A stretch of 64,000 bases of DNA. Source: Nissabacter sp. SGAir0207 (lineage in GTDB: Bacteria; Pseudomonadota; Gammaproteobacteria; Enterobacterales; Enterobacteriaceae). A program made the position numbers and the translations under genes. Each line of letters starts with the position of its first letter. Within the stretch, counting starts at the first letter, position 1. Location: positions 3,534,001-3,598,000 of the forward strand of contig NZ_CP028035.1 of NCBI RefSeq assembly GCF_005491205.1, given 5' to 3'. This document shows, piece after piece, positions 57,729 through 64,000 of the stretch. The notes beneath the pieces are model-generated. The model saw only the letters and a list, made by a program, of their open reading frames with translations. It had not been told where the DNA came from and searched no databases.

Positions 57729-57829
57729 GCTTATTTGCTACCTGTATGTCACTTGCGTCGCGTCGGAAAAGTGCTTTAGCATCCCGACACCGCATCACCC
57801 TATTTATCCATAGCCCTGACGGGAGAGCC

Positions 57830-58561
57830 ATGAAACCGGTCTATGTCCTTATTCGCGATACGCTAAAACGCGAGATTCAGAATCAAAAATACCCGGTTGG
57901 TTCACTCATCCCCTCGGAACGCGAACTGGCAGAGACCTACCAGGTCACGCGGGCCACCGTCCAAAAAGCCATTGCTCATATGGAGCAGGAGGGCCTGGTC
58001 AAAAAAATCGTCGGCAAAGGCACCTTTGTCAGCCGCGCTTTTGCTCCGCCGGTTTACCTACTCAACCCGGATGGCGCAGACAGTGCGCTGGGCGTCACAA
58101 ATGAGCTAAGCGGTACAGTGACCATCACCAGCCGCCTTATCTACCACGTCCAGCAAACGGCCGGCGCTTATCTGGCAAGCCAGTTTGGCGTCGCGGAAGA
58201 TGAACCGCTCCACGCGATTCGCCGTGTCCGCCTGTTTGACGGCACGCCGGTGCTGATTGAAGACAGCTACATTCCACTGGCGGTGGTGGACACCATCGAC
58301 GACGACGTGCTGCAAAACCATTCGCTGTATGCCTTTATCGAACAAAAGTGCCAGCAAAAGATTGGTGGTACGGACTCGCAGATCGGCGCGAGCCTGTTCG
58401 ATGCAGAGATGGCCGCCCTGCTGGACATCCCGGTTAATTCACCGATGCTGTACATCAAAGAGAGCACCTGGCTTGAAGATGGCACGGTCTTTAACTATTC
58501 ATGGAGCTATAACCGTGGCGACCTTTTCCGTATGCGTAGCCGTAAAGTGCTTACGCCTTAA
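57830..58561 (+). CDS. GntR-family (HutC/UTRA) sugar-responsive regulator
   Basis: A 243-aa regulator with an N-terminal winged HTH (about residues 5-70: LIRDTLKREIQNQKYPVGSLIPSERELAETYQVTRATVQKAIAHMEQEGLVKKIVGKGTF) and a C-terminal UTRA ligand domain (about 90-240; ETYLASQFG-type, LHAIRRVRLFDGTPVLIEDSYIP, AALLDIPVNSPMLYIKEST). HutC-type regulators bind GT-N-TA-N-AC dyads and sense phosphorylated sugars or related ligands. It most likely represses the EIIC-GH4 genes through the 18-bp palindrome at 61237. The ATG at 57830 follows GGGAGAG. Its 3' end overlaps the GH4 gene by 11 bp, tail to tail. Confidence 0.9.
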   Translation: MKPVYVLIRDTLKREIQNQKYPVGSLIPSERELAETYQVTRATVQKAIAHMEQEGLVKKIVGKGTFVSRAFAPPVYLLNPDGADSALGVTNELSGTVTITSRLIYHVQQTAGAYLASQFGVAEDEPLHAIRRVRLFDGTPVLIEDSYIPLAVVDTIDDDVLQNHSLYAFIEQKCQQKIGGTDSQIGASLFDAEMAALLDIPVNSPMLYIKESTWLEDGTVFNYSWSYNRGDLFRMRSRKVLTP

Positions 58562-59864
58562 AGAATTGAGGCAAATATTCGCGATGCGCTTCCAGTAGCT
58601 CATCCAGCACGACTTTCGCCACTTTACCTGACGGCACCAGCGGGTTAAGCGTCAGCGCCTGCAGGGCCGCGCCGTAATCGCCGGTCACGGCTGCCTCAAC
58701 GGCCATCTCTTCCCACGCTTTCATCAGCGAGACCAGTCCAGACACGGTGGCTGGCAAAGGATCGTTATTCAGCGGGATGGCGCCGTAACGCCCAATGACG
58801 CAGGTGGTTTCGATAGCGACATTATCCGGCAATGAACGGATAGCGCCGTTGTTACGCACGTTAACCGTCATCAGCAGGTTTTTGTCGTTATAGATGGCGC
58901 TAATCAGCTCGCAGGCTGCTTCGGAGTAATACGCGCCGCCCCGCTGCTCCAGCTGCTTGGGCTTTTCATGAAGCTGCGGGTTTCTATAAAGTTCAAACAG
59001 TTCATGCTCGACGGCCTGTACCACCTCGCCACGCGTACCGTGCTCTGCAAATTCATGAAGCTGCTTTTCCAGCACGTCGCTGGTGGCATAGTAGTACTGA
59101 TGATAGGGGCATGGGATCACGCCAAGATGCTGGATTTGTTCCTGCAACCACGGAATGTCAGGGATATTTTTGGGCTTATGGGCGCTGTCATATTTCAGGT
59201 TCTTCAGCACGTCCGGCATCACATCCTTGCCGTCCATATAGACATGCGTGCCATAGAGGAAGTGGTTAAGCCCAACCAGCTGTAGCAGAAAACGCGATCG
59301 CTCGACGCCAAGTATCTCCGCCACCATATGCTGCATGGACTGCGAAAGATTGCACAGGCCAATGCACTTTATGCTGCTGTACTTCAGCACCGCCTCGGTG
59401 ACAATGCCGCTGGGGTTGGTGAAATTAACCAGCCAGGCATCCGGGCAAAGCTCTTCCATATCCCGGCAGATATCGAGGATCACCGGAATGGTGCGCAGCG
59501 CCTTAGCCAGACCACCCGCCCCATTGGTTTCCTGGCCGATTAAACCGTGAGAAAGAGGAATACGTTCATCTTTAATTCGCGCCTCTAATTGCCCGACACG
59601 CAGCTGGGTGGTCACGAAGTCCGCGCCTTTCAGCGCCTCCCGGCGATCCAGCGTCAGGTGCACCTGACAATGAATGCCCGCCGCCTCCACCATCCGTTTC
59701 GCGAGATTACCCACTACCTCCAGTTTTTCACGCCCGGCCTCGACATCCACTAACCAAATTTCGCGAATGGGCAGCTCTGCATAGCGCTGGATAAAGCCTT
59801 CGATAATTTCCGGCGTATAAGAGCTACCGCCGCCGATAGTGACAATCTTTAAACTCTTATTCAT
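58551..59864 (-). CDS. GH4 6-phospho-beta-glucosidase
   Basis: A 437-aa glycoside hydrolase family 4 enzyme that uses NAD and a divalent metal to cleave phosphorylated disaccharides taken up by a PTS. The NAD loop KIVTIGGGSSYTPEIIEGF (residues 6-24), DFVTTQLRVGQLEAR, the LVNFTNPSGIVTEAV motif, the metal Cys in CIGLCNLSQSM and metal His in LVGLNHFLYG, and the catalytic Tyr in QRGGAYYSEAACELI are all visible. The CN(L/V) pattern after the metal Cys is typical of beta-glucoside members. The ATG at 59864 follows AAGGAG; it lies 15 bp after the EIIC gene, so they form an operon. Confidence 0.9.
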   Translation of the reverse strand: MNKSLKIVTIGGGSSYTPEIIEGFIQRYAELPIREIWLVDVEAGREKLEVVGNLAKRMVEAAGIHCQVHLTLDRREALKGADFVTTQLRVGQLEARIKDERIPLSHGLIGQETNGAGGLAKALRTIPVILDICRDMEELCPDAWLVNFTNPSGIVTEAVLKYSSIKCIGLCNLSQSMQHMVAEILGVERSRFLLQLVGLNHFLYGTHVYMDGKDVMPDVLKNLKYDSAHKPKNIPDIPWLQEQIQHLGVIPCPYHQYYYATSDVLEKQLHEFAEHGTRGEVVQAVEHELFELYRNPQLHEKPKQLEQRGGAYYSEAACELISAIYNDKNLLMTVNVRNNGAIRSLPDNVAIETTCVIGRYGAIPLNNDPLPATVSGLVSLMKAWEEMAVEAAVTGDYGAALQALTLNPLVPSGKVAKVVLDELLEAHREYLPQFFKA

Positions 59865-59879
59865 TACACACTCCTTAAT

Positions 59880-61208
59880 TCATTCCAGGGCAAGGGCATG
59901 TTGATTCAGGGTATTTTTTGCCTGTTCATTTTCATCGCGTAAATAGTGTTTATCGAGCGTCATGACGAATGGGTAGTAAATGGTCATGGCCACCAGCAGA
60001 TTAATTGCCTGAAAGAGCATTCCCTTCCAGCCGCAGATTAAGAAGCCGCTGATAAATATCGGTGTGGTCCAGGGGATTTCCAGACCAGAGGTTAAAGGCA
60101 GCCAGCCGAAGGCCATCGCGCTATAAGTCATTACACACAACACCACGGGCACGATAATAAAAGGGATAAACAGCAAGGGATTGAGCGCGATGGGCACGCC
60201 GAAGATAATAGGCTCATTGATATTAAAGAGAGCCGCGGGTGAAGCAAGTTTTGCAATTTCACGCATACGCTTGCTCTTAGCCCGGAACAGCATTACCAGC
60301 AGCATTGCCAGCGTAAAACCGGTGCCGCCGCAAATCAGAAAGACATCACGGAACTGTTGGGTAATGATATTTACCGGCGGCAGGCCCTGTTTCATCGCCT
60401 GCATATTCTCAAGCGTTAAAGAGCGCCAGATGGGGCCCATAATGGCGGTGACAATAGAGTCGCCATGCAGGCCAAAGAACCAGAAGAAGCTTATAAAAAA
60501 TTCGGCCACCATCTGTGAAGGCAAGGTATTACCCAACTCCATCATAGGAGCCTGTAGCACTTTGAAGATCATCTCCTGAGCCGTACCAAATGGGGTCATT
60601 TCAAACAGCAGACGGGCCAGCCAGAAGATGACCACAATCAGGAAGGAGGGGATCAGTGAGCTAAAGCTGTTTGAGACGGCAGGCGGCACACTCTCTGGCA
60701 TGGAGATAGTCAGACGCGGATGGTTGAATAAGCGATACAAGCGTACTGCGGTGACCGTTACGATCAGTGAAAGGAATAATCCTTGCGCCCCGAGCGCGAA
60801 CGTAGGGATTACGTCACGCATAACCGCGCCACTCTCCTGCGGGTATTGATAAGGGGTAATCACCAGAAAACTGATAAGTGATATTAACGCACAGGAGATC
60901 TCATTCAAATTCCAGCGTTTCGCCAGACTGATACTGGTGCTGGTGACAACCAGCAGCGCCATAATCGAATAAGTCGCATCCAGAACGTAATTCAGTTGGC
61001 TAATAAACTTCTCGCCAAAATGGCGAACGATAAATTCGCCGTAACCTGGGATCGGTAAGTTGGCTATTAGCAAGAAAAACGAACCGATAATCAGGAAAGG
61101 CATAATTCGAATAAAACCATCTTTGATGGCACCTAGATAGTCATTCCCTTCAATCTTCATTGCCAGCGGCAATATTTTCCGTTCCATAAATGCAGTGAAA
61201 TTATTCAT
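59880..61208 (-). CDS. PTS EIIC, lactose/cellobiose family
   Basis: A 442-aa membrane permease domain of the Lac PTS family that imports and phosphorylates a disaccharide. There are about ten hydrophobic helices, the core FGLHGDSIVTAIMGPIWRSLT, and the NEPIIFGVPIALNPLLFIPF signature. No EIIA or EIIB gene is near, so those must be encoded elsewhere. The ATG at 61208 is chosen by homology (MNNFTAFMERKILPLAMKIEGNDYLGAIKDGFIRIMPFLI); an in-frame extension upstream runs over the operator. AT-rich composition contrasts with flanking genes. Confidence 0.88.
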   Translation of the reverse strand: MNNFTAFMERKILPLAMKIEGNDYLGAIKDGFIRIMPFLIIGSFFLLIANLPIPGYGEFIVRHFGEKFISQLNYVLDATYSIMALLVVTSTSISLAKRWNLNEISCALISLISFLVITPYQYPQESGAVMRDVIPTFALGAQGLFLSLIVTVTAVRLYRLFNHPRLTISMPESVPPAVSNSFSSLIPSFLIVVIFWLARLLFEMTPFGTAQEMIFKVLQAPMMELGNTLPSQMVAEFFISFFWFFGLHGDSIVTAIMGPIWRSLTLENMQAMKQGLPPVNIITQQFRDVFLICGGTGFTLAMLLVMLFRAKSKRMREIAKLASPAALFNINEPIIFGVPIALNPLLFIPFIIVPVVLCVMTYSAMAFGWLPLTSGLEIPWTTPIFISGFLICGWKGMLFQAINLLVAMTIYYPFVMTLDKHYLRDENEQAKNTLNQHALALE

Positions 61209-61289
61209 ATTTGGCTCACTGTGCGGATTATAGACCAAGTGGTATATACCACTTAGAGTGAGACTATGCACTTCGGGTTTTGCTGTCAA
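61209..61289 (-). promoter_or_regulatory. EIIC-GH4 promoter region
   Basis: TTGACA (61289-61284), a 17-bp spacer and TAGTCT (61266-61261) would start transcription near 61254, at the edge of the 18-bp palindrome. A perfect -10 TATAAT also occurs at 61232-61227, but without a good -35 partner. The wider interval 61342-61490 has no gene. Confidence 0.6.
61237..61254. promoter_or_regulatory. Perfect 18-bp GntR operator
   Basis: AAGTGGTATATACCACTT is a perfect palindrome with the HutC-family core GTATATAC. It is placed to cover about +1 to +18 of the promoter TTGACA/TAGTCT and lies between that and the EIIC start. Confidence 0.85.
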
Positions 61290-61325
61290 CGAGCCAAACA
61301 GAGAACGGGGATGATTAAGCCTATT

Positions 61326-61341
61326 TTGTGATTAGCCACAC
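61326..61341. promoter_or_regulatory. CRP site upstream of EIIC
   Basis: TGTGA-TTAGCC-ACACA matches TGTGA-N6-TCACA at 9 of 10 positions, centred about 80 bp upstream of the predicted start site. It implies catabolite control of the cluster. Confidence 0.65.
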
Positions 61342-61491
61342 AATTGAAATGGAGAGCACGCAGAAAGAGAGTGGTTTACTAAACTATTGGGCTGGATGCG
61401 GACACGGGTAAACTGCCGGGCAATTTGCAATCTTCATCAACCTTATCCATGTAACGCTTACCTCTAGCATTGCCGGAAAGCGCCCATAAAA

Positions 61492-61514
61492 AAACCCGCC
61501 GAAGCGGGTTTTTT
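61492..61514 (-). terminator. rpoBC terminator
   Basis: AACCCGC (61510-61504 on the minus strand) pairs with GCGGGTT (61499-61493) around TTCG, followed by a T run; 26 bp past the rpoC stop. Confidence 0.92.
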
Positions 61515-61539
61515 ATTTAGCGTTGGCGCTTGCGAACGA

Positions 61540-64000
61540 TTATTCGTCGTCGCCGCCAAGGCCTGCGTTCAGCAGCTCAGCCAGGTTGGCTGTAGCTTCT
61601 TCCGCGCTGACCTGAGGAGCAACCTGCTCTTCATTCTGTGCGCGGCGACGCATACGGTCCTGATGATAAGCGTAACCGGTACCGGCTGGGATCAGACGGC
61701 CCACGATCACGTTCTCTTTCAGGCCGCGCAGTTCATCACGCTTACCGGCAACTGCCGCTTCGGTGAGAACACGCGTCGTTTCCTGGAACGAAGCCGCAGA
61801 GATGAAGGACTCGGTCGCCAGAGATGCCTTGGTGATACCCAGCAGGTCACGATGGTACGTTGCTGCGATCTTGCCGTCTGCTTCCAGCTGACGGTTGGCA
61901 ATCTTGATGCGAGACACTTCAGCCTGTTCGCCTTCCAGGAACTCAGAGCTGCCTGCGCTGGCAATGGTGCCTTTACGCAGCATCTGACGAACGATAACTT
62001 CGATGTGCTTATCGTTAATCTTAACGCCTTGCAGACGGTAAACGTCCTGCACTTCGTTCACGATGTAACGGGTCACCGCGTGAACACCACGCAGACGCAG
62101 GATGTCGTGCGGGGACTCTGGGCCGTCAGATACGACGTCACCACGTTCTACACGTTCACCTTCGAACACGTTGAGCTGACGCCATTTCGGAATCATCTCT
62201 TCGTACGGATCGCTACCATCCAGCGGGGTGATCACCAGACGACGCTTGCCTTTGGTCTCTTTACCGAAGGAGATGATCCCGCTGATCTCAGCCAGGATTG
62301 CCGGCTCTTTCGGACGACGCGCTTCGAACAGGTCAGCAACGCGTGGCAGACCACCGGTGATGTCCTTGGTACCGCCGGATTCCTGCGGAATACGCGCCAA
62401 GGTGTCACCTGCGTTGATCTGGATACCATCTTCCAGCTGAACAATCGCTTTACCCGGCAGGAAGTACTGGGCAGGCATATCCGCGCCTGGGATCAGTACG
62501 TCGTCGCCGCTGGCGTCAACGATTTTCAGTGCCGGACGCAGGTCTTTACCGCTACCGGTACGCTCTGCGCTGTCCAGTACCACGATAGAGGACAAACCGG
62601 TCAGTTCGTCAGTCTGGCGGGTAATGGTTTGGGTATCGACCATATCGGCGAAGCGGATGAAACCACTCACTTCACTGATAACTGGCATGGTGTGCGGATC
62701 CCAGTTAGCGACGGTTTCGCCCGCGCTGACTTCCTGACCGTCACCTTTCGCCATGACCGCACCGTAAGGCACTTTGTAGCTCTCTTTCGTACGACCGAAT
62801 TCGTCAATCAGCTTCAGTTCGGTGTTACGCGAGGTGATAACCAGCTTACCGTTGGAGTTGGTTACGTGCTTCGCGTTGGTCAGCTTGATGCTGCCCTTGT
62901 TCTTCACCTGAATGCTGGACTCTGCCGCCGCACGGGATGCCGCACCACCGATGTGGAAGGTACGCATCGTCAGCTGGGTACCCGGCTCACCGATGGACTG
63001 TGCTGCAATAACACCGACCGCTTCACCTTTGTTGATGATGTGGCCACGTGCCAGGTCACGACCGTAGCAGTAAGCACACACACCAAAGTCGGTTTCACAA
63101 CCTACTACGGAGCGTACTTTCACGGCGTCGACGGAGTTCTCTTCCAACAGATCACACGTCTTCTCGTTCAGCAGGGTGTTACGCGGCACCAGAATGTCCG
63201 CCGTACCCGGCTTCAGTACGTCTTCTGCAGTTACACGACCCAGTACACGCTCACGCAGCGGCTCTTTCACGTCGCCACCCTCGATAACCGGAGTCATCAG
63301 GATGCCTTCGTGGGTGCCACAGTCGTCTTCGGTCACAACCAGATCCTGCGCCACGTCAACCAGACGACGGGTCAGGTAACCGGAGTTCGCAGTTTTCAGT
63401 GCGGTATCCGCCAGACCTTTACGCGCACCGTGGGTCGAGATGAAGTACTGAAGTACGTTCAGACCTTCACGGAAGTTCGCGGTGATCGGCGTTTCGATGA
63501 TGGAGCCATCCGGCTTCGCCATCAGACCACGCATACCGGCCAGCTGACGAATCTGTGCCGCAGAACCACGCGCACCGGAGTCGGCCATCATGAAGATGCT
63601 GTTGAACGAAACCTGCTGCTCAACTTCGCCGTCACGGTTAACCACGTCTTCAACAGACAGGTTTTCCATCATCGCCTTCGCCACGCGCTCGTTCGCCGCG
63701 GCCCAGATATCGATGACTTTGTTGTAACGCTCGCCCGCGGTAACCAGACCAGACTGGAACTGCTCCTGGATCTCGGCCACTTCGGTTTCGGCTTCTTCGA
63801 TGATCTCGGCTTTCTTCTCCGGGATAACCATGTCGTCGATACCAACGGACGCACCAGAACGTGCTGCATACGCAAAGCCGGTATACATGATCTGGTCAGC
63901 GAAGATAACGGTCGGCTTCAGGCCCAAAATGCGGTAACAGGTGTTCAGCATTTTGGAGATCGCTTTCTTGCCCAGCGGCTGGTTGACGATGGAGAACGGC
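61540..64000 (-). CDS. rpoC: RNA polymerase beta' subunit RpoC (5' part outside window)
   Basis: The C-terminal 819 or so residues of beta' (1407 in E. coli), running off the right edge. Visible elements are the trigger-loop region [28 protein letters not shown] with [40 protein letters not shown] (bridge-helix and trigger-loop vicinity), the second zinc site CGTHEG...[15 protein letters not shown] (four Cys), and the [22 protein letters not shown] segment. The C-terminus ends [15 protein letters not shown]. It is convergent with the thi operon, with the sugar cluster between. Confidence 0.98.
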   Translation of the reverse strand, partial: PFSIVNQPLGKKAISKMLNTCYRILGLKPTVIFADQIMYTGFAYAARSGASVGIDDMVIPEKKAEIIEEAETEVAEIQEQFQSGLVTAGERYNKVIDIWAAANERVAKAMMENLSVEDVVNRDGEVEQQVSFNSIFMMADSGARGSAAQIRQLAGMRGLMAKPDGSIIETPITANFREGLNVLQYFISTHGARKGLADTALKTANSGYLTRRLVDVAQDLVVTEDDCGTHEGILMTPVIEGGDVKEPLRERVLGRVTAEDVLKPGTADILVPRNTLLNEKTCDLLEENSVDAVKVRSVVGCETDFGVCAYCYGRDLARGHIINKGEAVGVIAAQSIGEPGTQLTMRTFHIGGAASRAAAESSIQVKNKGSIKLTNAKHVTNSNGKLVITSRNTELKLIDEFGRTKESYKVPYGAVMAKGDGQEVSAGETVANWDPHTMPVISEVSGFIRFADMVDTQTITRQTDELTGLSSIVVLDSAERTGSGKDLRPALKIVDASGDDVLIPGADMPAQYFLPGKAIVQLEDGIQINAGDTLARIPQESGGTKDITGGLPRVADLFEARRPKEPAILAEISGIISFGKETKGKRRLVITPLDGSDPYEEMIPKWRQLNVFEGERVERGDVVSDGPESPHDILRLRGVHAVTRYIVNEVQDVYRLQGVKINDKHIEVIVRQMLRKGTIASAGSSEFLEGEQAEVSRIKIANRQLEADGKIAATYHRDLLGITKASLATESFISAASFQETTRVLTEAAVAGKRDELRGLKENVIVGRLIPAGTGYAYHQDRMRRRAQNEEQVAPQVSAEEATANLAELLNAGLGGDDE

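Noticed and set aside
57729..57829. Second GntR operator between the SIS gene and the regulator
   Set aside because: Only the AAGTG arm is recognisable near 57745; the palindrome is not preserved.
56583..61341. Transposon or integrase-borne origin of the sugar cluster
   Set aside because: No transposase, integrase, inverted terminal repeats or tRNA attachment site found at either border.

Overview
The window is chromosomal DNA of a GC-rich member of the Enterobacterales. Gene order and protein sequence follow the Escherichia coli 90-92 min region (rpoC - thi - hemE - hupA - purHD - rrnE - metA - aceBAK - iclR - metH - lysC - pgi - yjb - mal - ubiCA - plsB - dgkA - lexA), but GC content, extra genes and protein divergence suggest a Yersiniaceae/Serratia- or Pectobacteriaceae-like genus rather than Escherichia. 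I cannot name the species from the sequence alone.

Layout. 1-5108: lexA (cut by the window edge) behind two SOS boxes, dgkA, plsB, and the ubiCA pair (first steps of ubiquinone synthesis, phospholipid entry, SOS control). 5249-13007: the complete maltose regulon core, with divergent malK-lamB-malM and malE-malF-malG around a 393-bp control region carrying CRP- and MalT-type sites. 13006-14460: psiE, then a two-gene accessory module on the minus strand (a 76-aa His/Cys-rich small protein and a 187-aa winged-HTH protein) with its own promoter and terminator. It looks like a toxin-antitoxin-type pair and is the least explained item here. 14637-20590: yjbH-yjbG-yjbF (exopolysaccharide export type; yjbE not found) and pgi. 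20831-25275: lysine riboswitch-lysC, panS, and yjbB with a structured leader. 25668-36506: metH, iclR, aceK-aceA-aceB and metA, with recognisable IclR, MetJ and MetR sites. 36790-42436: an rRNA operon on the minus strand (16S-tRNA-Glu-23S-5S-tRNA-Thr-5S) with P1/P2 promoters. 42554-50724: purHD, yjaH, hupA, yjaG, nfi, hemE, nudC and rsd. 50787-56475: TPP riboswitch and thiCEFSGH. 56583-61341: a sugar-use cluster (AgaS-type SIS enzyme, GntR/UTRA regulator, GH4 6-phospho-glycosidase, PTS EIIC) inserted between thiH and rpoC, AT-richer than its surroundings. 61492-64000: rpoC terminator and the C-terminal part of rpoC.

How the genes work together. Several small-molecule circuits are readable from DNA alone: lysine and TPP riboswitches; MetJ/MetR control of methionine synthesis; IclR control of the glyoxylate shunt (aceBAK) plus its own gene; CRP/MalT control of maltose uptake; PurR control of purHD; LexA autoregulation. 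The two places that depart from the conserved backbone are the small-protein/HTH module at 13528-14411 and the PTS/GH4/SIS cluster at 56583-61208. The latter has a perfect 18-bp palindromic operator and a near-consensus CRP site in front of the EIIC gene, so it should be induced by its sugar and catabolite-repressed.
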